Source of the DNA: Bacillus sp. IITD106
Lineage (GTDB): Bacteria; Bacillota; Bacilli; Bacillales; Bacillaceae_C
Assembly: GCF_019459225.1 (NCBI RefSeq)
Contig: NZ_JAIAZY010000018.1
Location: forward strand, 18,062-82,061
DNA length: 64,000 nt
Direction: 5' to 3'
A model generated the notes under the pieces. It saw nothing but the letters and a program-made list of their open reading frames with translations, ran no database searches and was not told where the DNA came from. The translations under genes were made by a program, and so were the position numbers. Each line of letters begins with the position of its first letter. The stretch's first letter is position 1. Positions 20,360 through 30,626 of this stretch are shown here, one piece after another.

Positions 20360-21646
20360 TCAGGAACTTTTTAATTGCTCCATTTCTTCCTCAGTCATTT
20401 TTTCTCGCCAGATGGTTGCTCCAAGTCCATTTAACTTCTCAACTAAATCACTGTATCCTCGATCAATATGCTCAAGACCGGCTACTTCTGTTATGCCTTC
20501 CGCGAGCAAACCTGCAATGACGAGTGCAGCTCCCGCTCGCAAATCAGAAGCTTTTACTTTCGCCCCTTGTAAATTAGATGGTCCATTCACAATTGCTGAA
20601 CTGCCCTCTACTTTAATGTTTGCGTTCATTCTTCGCAATTCATCTATATGTTTAAAACGCGCAGAGTAAATTGTGTCCGTTACAATAGAAGCCCCTTCTG
20701 CCTTTGTCAACAGAACGGTAAAAGGCTGCTGTAAATCAGTGGGAAACCCAGGATAAACGAGTGTTTTAATATCTATCGGTTTATATTCATTACTTTTTCC
20801 AATAAAAATTTGATCGTCTCCTGTTTCTACAGGCACTCCCATTTCACGAAGTTTTGCAGTTAGCGATTCAAGGTGATGCGGAATGACATTATCAATTAGT
20901 ATTCCTTCCCCAACAGCAGCACCAAGAATCATAAATGTTCCGGCTTCAATTCGATCGGGAATGATGGTGTGACGACACCCATCCAGGCGGTCAACTCCAT
21001 CAATCCGAATCACATCTGTGCCGGCACCTTTGATTTTTGCTCCCATATTCGTCAACAGTGTAGCAACGTCAATAATTTCAGGCTCTTTAGCAGCATTTTC
21101 AATAATTGTACGGCCTTTTGCCTTTACGGCAGCAAGCATAATATTAATCGTTGCACCAACACTGACAACATCCAAATATATTCTAGAGCCTCGAAGTTCA
21201 TCCGCACGCAAATAAATGGCACCTTGCTCGTTTGTCACTTTTGCCCCTAACGCTTCAAAGCCTTTTATATGCTGGTCAATTGGACGTGGTCCTAAATGGC
21301 ATCCACCAGGAAGACCAATCACTGCTTTTTTAAAACGGCCAAGCATCGCTCCCATTAAATAATACGAAGCTCGCAGCTTTTTCACCTTTCCGTTCGGAAG
21401 CGGCATGGAAATCATTGAACTCGGATCAACGGTCATTTCTCCATCTTGAAAAGTGACATTTCCGCCTATTTCTTCAAGGAGTCCTTGTAGTGTATGGACA
21501 TCTGAAATATCAGGAAGGCCTTCAATCGATACAGGTGATTCAGCTAATATCGTAGCAGGGATAAGCGCAACGGCACTATTCTTTGCACCACTCACTTTTA
21601 TTGTCCCTTTTAACGGATATCCACCTGCTATTTTTAGCTTTTCCAT
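20360..21646 (-). CDS. murAB: UDP-N-acetylglucosamine 1-carboxyvinyltransferase (second type)
   Basis: First committed step of peptidoglycan synthesis: enolpyruvyl transfer from PEP to UDP-GlcNAc. From the ATG at 21646 (AAAGGGAG upstream) it is 428 residues. A TTG at 21664 would place that ribosome-binding site inside the gene, so I reject it. Catalytic Cys116 sits in [14 protein letters not shown], so it should be fosfomycin-sensitive type. Its place between rho and fbaA marks it as the MurAB/MurZ paralogue. glpX and tal, which I recall flanking it in B. subtilis, are absent here. Confidence 0.95.
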   Translation of the reverse strand: MEKLKIAGGYPLKGTIKVSGAKNSAVALIPATILAESPVSIEGLPDISDVHTLQGLLEEIGGNVTFQDGEMTVDPSSMISMPLPNGKVKKLRASYYLMGAMLGRFKKAVIGLPGGCHLGPRPIDQHIKGFEALGAKVTNEQGAIYLRADELRGSRIYLDVVSVGATINIMLAAVKAKGRTIIENAAKEPEIIDVATLLTNMGAKIKGAGTDVIRIDGVDRLDGCRHTIIPDRIEAGTFMILGAAVGEGILIDNVIPHHLESLTAKLREMGVPVETGDDQIFIGKSNEYKPIDIKTLVYPGFPTDLQQPFTVLLTKAEGASIVTDTIYSARFKHIDELRRMNANIKVEGSSAIVNGPSNLQGAKVKASDLRAGAALVIAGLLAEGITEVAGLEHIDRGYSDLVEKLNGLGATIWREKMTEEEMEQLKSS

Positions 21647-21866
21647 TTTTGTCTCCCTTTCCAACTCTATTGGGTAAATATTCCAATGGCGTTTTTACAA
21701 CGAACGATAGTTTACATGTATTATATACGAATTTATCTTAAACATGTAGAAATAAAGTAAATTATTAACAATAATATCGAATAATAAGGGTTTACTGCAA
21801 GTGCGGAAATAATTTTAGGGGATTCATAATTACATCGATGCTATCACACCGGATTGCAACTGTATA

Positions 21867-21895
21867 GAAACCGCCCATGCAAGATGGACGGTTTC
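21867..21895 (-). terminator. Terminator-like hairpin after fbaA
   Basis: Stem GAAACCGTCCAT/ATGGGCGGTTTC (12 bp, one G-U) with a 5-base loop, directly after the fbaA stop on the minus strand. No T-run follows. Confidence 0.55.
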
Positions 21896-21901
21896 GGTTT
21901 A

Positions 21902-22765
21902 TTATGCTTTTTGAGATGAGCCAAATTCACGCATTTTGCCTTTTACTGTTTCTTTAATCGCATCACGGGCAGGTCCCAAATATTTACGTGGATCATACAT
22001 ATTTGGATCAGCTGCCAATACTTCACGGACACGTGCAGCAGATGAAATTTGGTTTTCTGTGTTTACATTGATTTTAGCTGTTCCGAGTGAAATCGCACGT
22101 TGGATGTCTTTTGTCGGAATGCCTGTACCGCCATGAAGAACAAGTGGGACACCTGTTAAATTCATGACTTCTTCCATGCGATCAAATCCAAGATTTGGTT
22201 CACCCTTATACGGTCCATGGACGGAGCCAAGAGCTGGAGCGAAGCAATCTACTCCTGTCTCGCGTACAAGTTGATCGCATTCTTCTGGAATAGCATATGC
22301 TGCATCAGCATCATCAACTGTTAAGTCATCCTCTTGCCCGCCAATTCGGCCTAGTTCCGCTTCAACGGAAACGCCAAACATATGCGCGAGCTCGACAACT
22401 TTCTTCGTCAACGCAATGTTCTCTTCAAGTGGATAATGTGAGCCATCAATCATAACAGATGTGAAACCTGCATAAATTGCTTTTGCACATGCTTCAAAAC
22501 TAGAGCCGTGGTCCAAATGAATGGCAACAGGTACGGTTGTACCATATTCCTCCATTAGGGTTTCAACCATTTTTACTACAAACTTGAAGCCGCCCATATA
22601 GCGTGCCGCACCTTCTGATACACCAAGGATAACAGGAGATTTTTCTTCTTCTGCCGCTTGTAGAATTGCTTGAGTAAACTCAAGGTTATTCAAGTTAAAT
22701 TGACCGACAGCATATTTTCCTTCTTTTGCTTTATTAAGCATTTCGGTCATGGAAACTAAAGGCAT
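21902..22765 (-). CDS. fbaA: Fructose-bisphosphate aldolase, class II
   Basis: Zinc-dependent glycolytic aldolase, 287 residues. Metal and substrate motifs are [11 protein letters not shown] near residue 83, [22 protein letters not shown] and [17 protein letters not shown] site precedes the ATG. It lies downstream of spo0F, from which it is separated by a 217-base repeat element. Confidence 0.97.
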   Translation of the reverse strand: MPLVSMTEMLNKAKEGKYAVGQFNLNNLEFTQAILQAAEEEKSPVILGVSEGAARYMGGFKFVVKMVETLMEEYGTTVPVAIHLDHGSSFEACAKAIYAGFTSVMIDGSHYPLEENIALTKKVVELAHMFGVSVEAELGRIGGQEDDLTVDDADAAYAIPEECDQLVRETGVDCFAPALGSVHGPYKGEPNLGFDRMEEVMNLTGVPLVLHGGTGIPTKDIQRAISLGTAKINVNTENQISSAARVREVLAADPNMYDPRKYLGPARDAIKETVKGKMREFGSSQKA

Positions 22766-22828
22766 TCTTTTTCCTCCTCTGAGTTAAACTGCGCACTGAT
22801 GTGCATGATTGATCCTGCCCCAGACTAA

Positions 22829-23045
22829 TGTCAAGCTTTAGCGCCTATCGACTAGCAAACTTCCTGTCCTTCTCCCTACGATAAGGAAGCCAGATTCGCC
22901 TTACAGGCTTGTCGTGTTTCCTTTATCTCAGTCGAAAACCAAAAGAAGGAACGTCGACTAAAAGCCGCCACGTCCTGTGGCGACATCGACGGACCCACAT
23001 CCTGTGGGCCTGTACGTCGATGAGCAAGGCGCTTCCGCTTTTCTT
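22829..23045. repeat. GGCGC-type dispersed repeat, copy B
   Basis: Starts TGTCAAGCTTTAGCGCC and ends AAGGCGCTTCCGCTTTTCTT. It shares over 100 bases of clear similarity with 56694-56848 (the CGATAAGGAAGCCAGATTCGCC region). Two small hairpins built on CCAC[AG]TCCTGTGG are inserted: 22966-22982 and 22994-23008. The remainder of the fbaA-spo0F gap (23046-23152) shows no gene. Confidence 0.8.
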
Positions 23046-23152
23046 ATAGGACAGGGACATTTTTCATTTTCATCATATCAAATTCATCAATTGTTTACCA
23101 ACTATGAAAATGTTTTTTGTCGGAGGAAATTGAAATATACAAAATCTTTTAA

Positions 23153-23527
23153 CTATGTATCTAATTTTATCGGTATGTACGTTCTAATCGTTTGACGAAG
23201 CTCGACAATATCGAAAGGCTTTGTAAAATGTGCCAGAGCTCCTAGTTTTTTTGCCGCTTCAATCTTTTCAAGTTCACCGTAGGCAGTCATAATAATTACG
23301 CGAATATCGGGGCGTATTTTTTTCATTTGCTGAAGAATTTCTAATCCATCCATCCCAGGTATTTTCATATCGAGTAATACAAGATCAAGGGTATGTTTTT
23401 TTGTAATAGCTAATGCTTGTAAACCATTTGCCGCTTGGAAAACTTGATAGCCTTCTTTTTGCAAAATTTCATTCAATAATATGCGTATACCAAACTGATC
23501 ATCGACAATCAAAATTTTCTCCTTCAT
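23153..23527 (-). CDS. spo0F: Sporulation response regulator Spo0F
   Basis: Single-domain receiver of the sporulation phosphorelay that passes phosphate from Kin kinases to Spo0B. It has 124 residues. The acid pair DD9-10, phosphoacceptor Asp53 in [13 protein letters not shown], the switch Thr in IIMTAYGE and Lys in FTKPFD are present. [12 protein letters not shown] has Phe where I recall Tyr13 in B. subtilis. An AAAGAGGGGG site precedes the ATG. Confidence 0.96.
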   Translation of the reverse strand: MKEKILIVDDQFGIRILLNEILQKEGYQVFQAANGLQALAITKKHTLDLVLLDMKIPGMDGLEILQQMKKIRPDIRVIIMTAYGELEKIEAAKKLGALAHFTKPFDIVELRQTIRTYIPIKLDT

Positions 23528-23716
23528 TATATCCCCCTCTTTGTTTCATTATAACGAACATCAATAAAAATTAATAGGGTATTAAGATGGATTTCACGAA
23601 TATTATTTGCTTTTTTCTTGAAGGCCGCCTTCCTTTCCAAATTCAATATTTGATGCATTCCACTTACTTTTTCTCCATGATCAGCTCTTTGTCCTTCTAA
23701 AAAAAAGCGACCATAT

Positions 23717-23745
23717 TTGACATAAACTGTTTATGCCATTATGTT
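23717..23745 (+). promoter_or_regulatory. Predicted ywjG promoter
   Basis: TTGACA (23717-23722), a 17-base spacer and TATGTT (23740-23745). A better -10, TATAAT, lies at 23745-23750 but with an over-long 22-base spacer. The rest of the 23528-23795 gap holds the spo0F upstream region and no gene. Confidence 0.5.
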
Positions 23746-23795
23746 ATAATATTATATTTTAATAAGTGTCTTGCTTTATTAAAGGAGAGTATACT

Positions 23796-24317
23796 ATGCA
23801 GAAAATGTTTACGACCCAGTTAGCTGGATTATTTAAAAGAATTCTCGAAAAAGAAGAATTCAATATAGAAGATGGTGCTCGGGTTTTAGCACAGGCGCCT
23901 GTTGGGGAAGGTAACATTTATATAAAAGGATTCAAAGAAATGGAAGGAGTCGTAATAGAAGCACTTGAGGGTGCCGAACCACTAAAAGATGCCTTTCGAC
24001 TAGAGTCCGCCGAAAAATTATCAACCGCGGACAGGGTATTGCTAATCTCCCGTTTTGCCGGCGATGATGAAGCAATGGTGTTCGGAAAGAATCTTGTCGA
24101 AAAAAATATTCCTTTCGTTGTCATTGCAGGTGAGAACAACTCCGATGGCGAAAGTTTAGCTGACATTGCTGATGTGTTTATTCAAACGTATGTAGTCAAA
24201 CCTATGCTTCCAACAGAAGATGGAAATCGAGTTGGCTTCCCATCCTTAATGGCAGCACTTTATATTTATTTTTCATTAAAGTTCACAATAGAGGATATTT
24301 TAGAAGAATATGAATGA
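23796..24317 (+). CDS. ywjG: DUF2529 family protein YwjG
   Basis: 173 residues from the ATG at 23796, preceded by AAAGGAGAG seven bases away. The longer frame from 23766 is not supported. It has a SIS-like alpha/beta layout with DRVLLISRFAGDDEA and a C-terminal RVGFPSLMAALYIYFSLKFTIEDILEEYE that matches YwjG. Function is unknown. It is divergent from spo0F, as I recall from B. subtilis. Confidence 0.9.
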   Translation: MQKMFTTQLAGLFKRILEKEEFNIEDGARVLAQAPVGEGNIYIKGFKEMEGVVIEALEGAEPLKDAFRLESAEKLSTADRVLLISRFAGDDEAMVFGKNLVEKNIPFVVIAGENNSDGESLADIADVFIQTYVVKPMLPTEDGNRVGFPSLMAALYIYFSLKFTIEDILEEYE

Positions 24318-24318
24318 G

Positions 24319-24350
24319 AAAAGGACCGGTTTTTGGATTCCGGTCCTTTT
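24319..24350 (+). terminator. Terminator after ywjG
   Basis: Perfect 11-bp stem AAAAGGACCGG/CCGGTCCTTTT with a ten-base loop, beginning one base after the TGA stop and followed by CTTTG. Confidence 0.8.
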
Positions 24351-24354
24351 CTTT

Positions 24355-24607
24355 GTCTAGCTAAGCATGGCGCTTGTGCTTTTCTTTTTCTCGTATCTGG
24401 CGCCAGCTCCTCGGGGGGTAACCTGTAGTTAACATTCAAAATCGCACAGCAAGTGTGATAAACCCTCGTGTTCTTGTACGATTCCAGGCAAATCGAACAG
24501 CAATTGTGGCAAACCCACGTATTCTTGTGCGATTCGGACTCTATCATGGTTGCCCATGTAAATAAGTCTTTTTTGACTCAGAACATGATAATCCGATTAG
24601 GAAGTGA
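24355..24607. repeat. GGCGC-type repeat, copy C, with 51-bp tandem insert
   Basis: Repeat-family sequence (GTCTAGCTAAGCATGGCGCTTGTGC, then TCTGGCGCCAGCTCCTC and TCAGAACAT near the far end) is interrupted by two 51-base direct units starting at 24440 and 24491. The units are about 80 percent identical and bounded by AATCGCAC/GTGCGATT inverted ends. On the minus strand the units read in frame as a 17-residue repeat of the form ES.KNT.V.H.CC.I, but I do not call a gene. Confidence 0.7.
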
Positions 24608-24633
24608 CAGGTTGTTGTTCCCTCAATAATTAA

Positions 24634-26142
24634 TTAATTATAATACAGATTCTCTGTCGGGTATACCGGGTCATTGGTGATATCGATGCCAAGTTTTTTC
24701 AGGGTCTGTTCGTTTTCTCTGTTCAAAATGACCGTAGAATGAGCTTGTGCGGCTTTTAAATGCGGTAGTTGCTGATAAGCGAGCTGAGCAGTAGGATTGG
24801 TGACGGCACTGATTGCCAATGCAATCAACAATTCGTTTGCACTTAATGTCGGTACTCTACTGTTTAGATGATCGGTTTTTAAACGCTGGATGGTTTGCAA
24901 AATCATCGGTGTTAAAAGATCAATTTCATCCGCTACATTAGCCAAAATCTTCAACCCATTCAGAATCGCCGCAGCCGAAGCATCCATTAGTTTTGTGGTT
25001 CGACCAGTAATGATCTCGCCGTTTGGCAGTTCGATCGCAATCACTGCCTGAAGATTCGTGCTGCCGATCCTATCCTGCACCGTTATTGCATAGTCGCGTG
25101 CTGGCAATACGGGTACCCGATCTTCTTTTTTCAAGTCGCTTTCTTCCAAAATCACTTGCATACGCCGAAGAGTATCTTCATCTGCCAATCCTTTTTTATA
25201 GTCGTTTTCTACAGCAAAACTGCGCCGAATGATTTCTTGCTTTGCAGCTTCCCGTACGACTTGATCATCTATGATACCCGACTTAAGGCGATTGACACCC
25301 ATATCAGTCGGCGATTGATAAACAGATTCTTTACCCGTGATTTTTTCAATAATCCGTTTGATGACTGGGAACGTTTCGATATCGCGATTGTAATTGACCG
25401 CCACTTCTCCATAAGCTTCATAATGGTAGTTGTCGATCATATTCACGTCTTTCAAATCCACAGTAGCGGCTTCATAAGCAATATTCACAGGATGCTTCAA
25501 TGGTAAGTTCCAAACGGGAAAAGTTTCAAACTTTGCGTAGCCTATTTTGTTTCCTAGTTCATGTTCATGGTACATTTGGTTTAAACAAGTCGCGAGTTTT
25601 CCGCTTGCTGGACCTGGCCCTGTTACCACTATGATCGGCTTTGACGTTTCAATATAGGGGTTCTTTGCAAATCCTTCCTCGCCGACGATCGCTTCCACAT
25701 TCGTCGGGTAACCTTCAATAGCGCGATGAGTATAAACGTTGATACCACTCCGTTCCAGCTTCGCCATAAATACTTTGGCATTTGGCTGCTCTTGGTAACG
25801 TGTAATCAAGACACTGTTAACAGATATGCCGTATCCGCGATATTCATCGATCAAGCGCAAAACATCTTGGTCATAAGTAATACCATAATCTTCGCGTATT
25901 TTTTTCCGTTCAATATCACTTGCATACACACAGATAATGATCTCCGCTTTTTCCTTCAGTGTTGCCAACAACTTCATCTTTGCATCTTCATCAAATCCCG
26001 GCAAAACACGCTTGGCATGTTTGTCGCCGATCAATTTGCCGCCGAACTCCAAGTAAAGCTTATCATAGTGTTGTACCCGTTCAAGGATATAGGAAGATTG
26101 TTCTTTCAAGTATTTCTCTGAATCAAATCCAACTTTTTTCAT
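24634..26142 (-). CDS. DUF1846 family protein
   Basis: 502 residues, the usual length of this conserved Firmicutes family of unknown function. The N terminus has [19 protein letters not shown], a central P-loop-like [16 protein letters not shown] (about 170-185) suggests nucleotide binding, and the C terminus is helical. Its own ribosome-binding site is weak (GGAAG). Its ATG overlaps the stop of a 20-codon upstream frame, so translation may depend on coupling. It occupies the slot between ywjG and rpoE where B. subtilis has pyrG, and it is unrelated to CTP synthase. Confidence 0.88.
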   Translation of the reverse strand: MKKVGFDSEKYLKEQSSYILERVQHYDKLYLEFGGKLIGDKHAKRVLPGFDEDAKMKLLATLKEKAEIIICVYASDIERKKIREDYGITYDQDVLRLIDEYRGYGISVNSVLITRYQEQPNAKVFMAKLERSGINVYTHRAIEGYPTNVEAIVGEEGFAKNPYIETSKPIIVVTGPGPASGKLATCLNQMYHEHELGNKIGYAKFETFPVWNLPLKHPVNIAYEAATVDLKDVNMIDNYHYEAYGEVAVNYNRDIETFPVIKRIIEKITGKESVYQSPTDMGVNRLKSGIIDDQVVREAAKQEIIRRSFAVENDYKKGLADEDTLRRMQVILEESDLKKEDRVPVLPARDYAITVQDRIGSTNLQAVIAIELPNGEIITGRTTKLMDASAAAILNGLKILANVADEIDLLTPMILQTIQRLKTDHLNSRVPTLSANELLIALAISAVTNPTAQLAYQQLPHLKAAQAHSTVILNRENEQTLKKLGIDITNDPVYPTENLYYN

Positions 26143-26201
26143 CTAACTTCCGCTCGCTTTCGAATGTGAATAACAAATTCCCCATCTAATGTATGATACA
26201 C
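26139..26201 (-). CDS. Possible 20-residue upstream ORF coupled to the DUF1846 gene
   Basis: GTG at 26201 preceded by AAAGAGGG with a seven-base spacer. It encodes 20 residues ([20 protein letters not shown]) and its TGA overlaps the next gene's ATG (ATGA). The residue pattern looks protein-like. It may be a leader peptide or the 3' half of a frameshifted small gene. Confidence 0.4.
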   Translation of the reverse strand: MYHTLDGEFVIHIRKRAEVR

Positions 26202-26257
26202 TATAGTTCCCTCTTTGCACGAAAGAACTCTTTATTAGTATCTTTATCGGAACTCAT
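26201..26257 (-). CDS. Possible 18-residue upstream ORF
   Basis: ATG at 26257 with AGAGGA just upstream. It encodes 18 residues (MSSDKDTNKEFFRAKREL) and its TAG overlaps the GTG of the next small frame by one base. With that frame it forms a chain of three coupled starts, or one small gene split by a frameshift. Confidence 0.35.
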   Translation of the reverse strand: MSSDKDTNKEFFRAKREL

Positions 26258-26393
26258 TTTCCTCTTTGCTAACATTACATCTATATTGGCTATCAAAGCC
26301 ACATTTCACCTCAGATAGTCAAATCATTTTGGATTGAATTTTTAATAAAAACGCATCTACCTTTGAACGAAAAACCATTGTATAATCGCACCC

Positions 26394-26412
26394 CCGTATA
26401 ATTATTATACGG
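26394..26412. promoter_or_regulatory. PerR/Fur-like 19-base palindrome
   Basis: CCGTATAAT-T-ATTATACGG is a perfect inverted repeat around one base. The inner 15 bases match the PerR box TTATAATNATTATAA at all but the first and last position. It lies about 250 bases upstream of the DUF1846 gene and 60 bases from the rpoE terminator. The rest of the 26143-26570 gap shows only the two small frames and the terminator. Confidence 0.5.
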
Positions 26413-26458
26413 ATTATTTTGCCATTACATATGATTCCTCAACTTGCTTCTTCCTAAC

Positions 26459-26492
26459 AAAAAAATAAAAACGCCCCCATGTAAGGGAGCGT
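26459..26492 (-). terminator. Terminator after rpoE
   Basis: Stem ACGCTCCC/GGGGGCGT with a six-base loop, followed by TTTTATTTTTTT on the minus strand. Confidence 0.85.
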
Positions 26493-26570
26493 GAAATAAT
26501 ATTTTCAGCAGTCCTTTTTCAAGGAGCCCAAATAAAATTCTACATACTCACTGTTTGTAAGTCAAGAGGA

Positions 26571-27158
26571 TTATTCTTCTTCCTCTTCTTCCTCTTCTAA
26601 ATCAAGCTCCTCGTCTTCATCATCAAGATCTAGGTCCTCTTCGTCTTCTTCGATTTCATAATCATCTTCAATTAATTCATCGTCTTCAAATTCTTCCTCT
26701 TCTTCTTCACGAAGAGCTTCAAGGCTTTCGTCTTCTTCCTCGTCCAAATCATCCGTATCATCGAAATCTTCGTCTTCATCGAGGTCAAAGTCAAGATCTT
26801 CATCTTCTAGTTCTAAATCGTCATCTTCCAATGCCAATTTGGCCTTTTTCTTCTTCTTCGGTTTTACAGGCGTGATAATTTCCTCATCGATTTGATCAAT
26901 CGGATACCACTCGCGTAATCCCCAGCGATTTTCACCAAGTGATAAAAAGCGGCCATCCACATTCAGATCTGTATAAAATTGCAGCATACGAGTCGTTTTT
27001 TCTTGTTCAGACAATTCAAGATAGTTTGCAATTTCATCTACGAGATCCTTAAATGAAATAGCTTCTTTTTTCTCTTCAAAAATATGTTGGGCAATTTCAA
27101 TAAAAGACATTTCTTTTCGTTCTTCCTTGGACAATTGCAATATGTTCAATAAATGCAC
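26571..27158 (-). CDS. rpoE: RNA polymerase delta subunit
   Basis: Firmicutes-specific RNA polymerase subunit that raises promoter selectivity and recycling. About 195 residues: a folded HARE-HTH N-terminal domain (1-95; EMSFIEIAQHIFEEKK, DGRFLSLGENRWGLREWYP) then a lysine patch PKKKKKAK and a disordered tail almost wholly Asp and Glu. The start is uncertain. GTG at 27158 is only two bases from GAAGGG, while TTG at 27149 (MNILQLSKEE) has an 11-base spacing and may be the true start. Confidence 0.93.
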   Translation of the reverse strand: MHLLNILQLSKEERKEMSFIEIAQHIFEEKKEAISFKDLVDEIANYLELSEQEKTTRMLQFYTDLNVDGRFLSLGENRWGLREWYPIDQIDEEIITPVKPKKKKKAKLALEDDDLELEDEDLDFDLDEDEDFDDTDDLDEEEDESLEALREEEEEEFEDDELIEDDYEIEEDEEDLDLDDEDEELDLEEEEEEEE

Positions 27159-27386
27159 ATCCCTTCACTCTTATAAACCAAAAATCCATACTCACCATTA
27201 TAAACAAATTGTTTTCAATTATGCCACTGTTTTCGCCAATTATTAAAAGTTTTTTCCATTTATCCTATTGAGCATTTTAAAAGGGAATGATTTCATCCAA
27301 GATTTACGTGTTTGCATTGATGTCAAATCGAATTGCAAAATCTTCATAATCGCACTTATCCTTACTTTATTGACCGATTTTCTATT

Positions 27387-30300
27387 TTACATATTGCGGC
27401 GGTATTGTCCGCCTACTTCATATAGAGCATTCGTGATTTGACCAAGGCTTGCCACTTTCGTCGTTTCCATTAACTCTGCAAAAATATTTCCCCCCGTTAT
27501 GGCCGTCTCTTTTAATTTGGCGAGTGCATGGTCAACTTTGTCTTGATGCTGTTGTTGAAAAGATTTTAAGTTTTGAATTTGTGTTTCTTTTTCTTCTTTT
27601 GATGCCCGCGCGAGTTCGATATTATTCAATTCTTCTTCAGAAGGCGGGTTTGGATTTACATACGTATTGACCCCAATAATCGGCAGCTGCCCCGAATGTT
27701 TCAACATTTCATAGTACATGGATTCTTCCTGGATTTTTCCGCGCTGATACTGTGTTTCCATCGCACCGAGTACGCCGCCGCGATCATTAAGGCGCTCAAA
27801 TTCTTGTAAAACGGCTTCTTCAACTAAATCGGTTAGTTCTTCGATAATAAAAGATCCTTGAAGTGGATTTTCATTTTTCGATAATCCATGCTCTTTCGTA
27901 ATAATCATTTGAATTGCCATCGCACGGCGGACCGATTCTTCCGTTGGAGTCGTAATCGCTTCATCATACGCATTTGTATGCAATGAATTGCAATTATCCT
28001 GTAGGGCCATCAATGCTTGCAATGTCGTGCGGATGTCGTTAAAATCAATTTCCTGGGCATGAAGGGAACGCCCGGATGTTTGAATATGATATTTCAGCTT
28101 TTGACTGCGCTCATCCGCTCCATATTTATCTCGCATCACTGTTGCCCATATTCTGCGAGCAACTCTACCAATAACCGTGTATTCAGGATCAAGACCGTTC
28201 GAAAAAAAGAACGACAGATTCGGAGCAAAATCGTTAATATTCATTCCACGGCTCAAATAATACTCCACATAAGTGAATCCGTTGGCGAGTGTAAAGGCGA
28301 GCTGGGAAATGGGGTTTGCCCCCGCTTCCGCAATATGGTAGCCAGAAATCGAAACGGAATAGTAATTCCGGATTTTATGATCAATAAAATATTGCTGGAT
28401 ATCCCCCATCATCCGTAAGGCGAATTCCGTTGAAAAGATGCACGTATTTTGTCCTTGATCTTCTTTTAAAATATCTGCTTGCACCGTGCCTCTTACGGTT
28501 GCTAAAGTTCGCGCTCTTACTTCGGTATATTCTTCTTCTGTAAGAGGCCTGCCTAGCTCATTTGCTTTCTTTTCGACTTGTTGGGCAATTGCCGTATTTA
28601 AAAACATCGCTAAAATAATCGGAGCTGGTCCGTTGATCGTCATCGATACGGATGTAGATGGGGAGCAGAGATCAAAGCCAGCATACAGTTTTTTCATATC
28701 ATCCAGTGTACAAATGCTGACGCCGCTTTCCCCTACCTTCCCGTAAATATCTGGGCGGTAATCAGGGTCTTCTCCGTATAATGTGACAGAGTCGAATGCT
28801 GTGCTTAGCCGCTTCGCCTCATCATCCTTCGATAAATAATGAAAACGGCGATTCGTTCGTTCAGGAGTTCCTTCACCAGCAAATTGACGTTTCGGATCCT
28901 CCCCTTGACGTTTAAAAGGAAAAACCCCAGCTGTATATGGGAATGCGCCTGGAACATTTTCTTTATACACCCAGTTTAGAATTTCCCCGTAATCCTTGTA
29001 TTTTGGCAGGGCTACCTTTGGAATCGAAAGCCCGGATAGTGTGCGCACTTTTAACTCCGTAGTAATTTCTCGATTACGGATAATCGTTGTAAATTGATCG
29101 GATGCGTATTTTTCCTTAATTGCTTCCCATTCATCCAAAATTTTGATGGAAGCAGAGGTTAGTTGAGACTTTACTTTTTCACGAAGTTTTTCGAGTTCTT
29201 CTATTACATTCGGAATTGATCCCCCATCTTTAGCAGCTGCCATTGCACCTTCAAGCTGAAAAAGTTGGCGTGCCAATTTTACTTGTTCCTTGGTTTGTTT
29301 ATGGTAAGTGCGGACGGTTTCGACAATTTCGCGTAAATAATACTGGCGATTAACCGGAATGATCACATCTCTTTTTTCACTTATTTCTATCGGTTTCGGG
29401 GAAAAATTCCATTCGTTATCCGTTATTTCATTTATCTTTTGAACCAATGCTGCAAACAGCGTATTCGTTCCAGGATCATTAAATTGGCTAGCGATTGTCC
29501 CATATACTGGCATCGTTTCGAGCTGTTGTTCAAATAACAGATGGCTGCGTTGGTATTGCTTCCTCACCTGATTTCTAGCATCTTCAGACCCTTTTCGTTC
29601 AAACTTATTGATGACAATGAAATCGGCATAGTCAATCATGTCGATTTTTTCAAGCTGTGAAGGGGCACCGAACTCACTCGTCATCACATACATCGAAATA
29701 TCACTAATCGTACTAATTTCCGCATCCCCTTGCCCAATTCCACTCGTTTCCACTACGACAAGATCGACTCCGGCTGCTTTTACGATTTGGATGGCATCCT
29801 GTATAGCATGCGAAACCTCACTTCTCGAACCTCGCGTTGCTAAACTTCTCATGTACACATTTGGAGAAAAGATAGCGTTCATTCTGATTCTATCCCCTAA
29901 AAGCGCTCCACCTGTTTTTTGCTTTGTTGGGTCAACGGATAAAATCGCTACTTTTTTATCTGGGAATTCATTTATAAATCTACGAATAAGTTCATCTGTA
30001 AGTGAGCTTTTACCTGCACCACCCGTTCCGGTTATTCCAAGGACAGGGGCATTTCCTGTATCCACTTTCATTTTTTCAAAAAAATTAGCGAGCGATTCTT
30101 TGTTATTTTCAGCAACTGTAATCAGTCTAGCAGCCGCCTGAAAATGACCTTCTCGCAGTTTTTTAACTTCACTTTCTAGTGACTGGATCGGAATCTCCCT
30201 ATCACATTCCTTGAGCATAATATTGATCATGCCTTGCAGGCCGTGGGTACGTCCGTCTTCCGGAGAAAAAATCCTTGCGATTCCATAGTCATGAAGTTCT

Positions 30301-30626
30301 TTGATTTCGCGTGGAATGATGACCCCGCCGCCTCCGCCGTAAATTCGGATATGCGACGCATCTTTTTCCATAAGTAAATCATACATATATTTAAAATACT
30401 CGACATGACCACCTTGATAAGACGAAATGGCGATGCCTTGTACATCCTCTTGAATCGCTGCATTCACCACTTCTTCGACAGAGCGATTATGGCCTAGATG
30501 TATGACCTCAGCGCCACTAGCCTGCAAAATTCTCCTCATAATGTTGATGGAGGCATCGTGGCCGTCAAATAAGCTGGATGCCGTAATGAATCGGACATGA
30601 TTTTTCGGTTTGTACACTTCAGTCAT
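27387..30626 (-). CDS. icmF: Fused isobutyryl-CoA mutase IcmF
   Basis: Adenosylcobalamin enzyme interconverting isobutyryl-CoA and n-butyryl-CoA, fused to its own G-protein chaperone. From the ATG at 30626 (GAGGAGGGG upstream) it is 1079 residues. An in-frame extension to 30749 would overlap tetR. Order: B12-binding domain (about 10-140; base-off His23 in DGHDAS), MeaI-type GTPase (about 190-410; P-loop GTGGAGKS), linker, and mutase barrel (about 530-1079). Phe569 and Gln726 replace the Tyr and Arg that methylmalonyl-CoA mutases use, which supports isobutyryl-CoA specificity. It is the last gene of the acyl-CoA operon. Confidence 0.95.
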   Translation of the reverse strand: MTEVYKPKNHVRFITASSLFDGHDASINIMRRILQASGAEVIHLGHNRSVEEVVNAAIQEDVQGIAISSYQGGHVEYFKYMYDLLMEKDASHIRIYGGGGGVIIPREIKELHDYGIARIFSPEDGRTHGLQGMINIMLKECDREIPIQSLESEVKKLREGHFQAAARLITVAENNKESLANFFEKMKVDTGNAPVLGITGTGGAGKSSLTDELIRRFINEFPDKKVAILSVDPTKQKTGGALLGDRIRMNAIFSPNVYMRSLATRGSRSEVSHAIQDAIQIVKAAGVDLVVVETSGIGQGDAEISTISDISMYVMTSEFGAPSQLEKIDMIDYADFIVINKFERKGSEDARNQVRKQYQRSHLLFEQQLETMPVYGTIASQFNDPGTNTLFAALVQKINEITDNEWNFSPKPIEISEKRDVIIPVNRQYYLREIVETVRTYHKQTKEQVKLARQLFQLEGAMAAAKDGGSIPNVIEELEKLREKVKSQLTSASIKILDEWEAIKEKYASDQFTTIIRNREITTELKVRTLSGLSIPKVALPKYKDYGEILNWVYKENVPGAFPYTAGVFPFKRQGEDPKRQFAGEGTPERTNRRFHYLSKDDEAKRLSTAFDSVTLYGEDPDYRPDIYGKVGESGVSICTLDDMKKLYAGFDLCSPSTSVSMTINGPAPIILAMFLNTAIAQQVEKKANELGRPLTEEEYTEVRARTLATVRGTVQADILKEDQGQNTCIFSTEFALRMMGDIQQYFIDHKIRNYYSVSISGYHIAEAGANPISQLAFTLANGFTYVEYYLSRGMNINDFAPNLSFFFSNGLDPEYTVIGRVARRIWATVMRDKYGADERSQKLKYHIQTSGRSLHAQEIDFNDIRTTLQALMALQDNCNSLHTNAYDEAITTPTEESVRRAMAIQMIITKEHGLSKNENPLQGSFIIEELTDLVEEAVLQEFERLNDRGGVLGAMETQYQRGKIQEESMYYEMLKHSGQLPIIGVNTYVNPNPPSEEELNNIELARASKEEKETQIQNLKSFQQQHQDKVDHALAKLKETAITGGNIFAELMETTKVASLGQITNALYEVGGQYRRNM

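Noticed and set aside
24266..24547. 93-codon minus-strand frame with an internal 17-residue repeat
   Set aside because: It covers the ywjG terminator and a dispersed repeat, has no ribosome-binding site and no family. Treated as repeat sequence, not a gene.
27387..30626. IcmF as two genes fused by error
   Set aside because: B12-binding, GTPase and mutase domains in one chain is the normal IcmF architecture.
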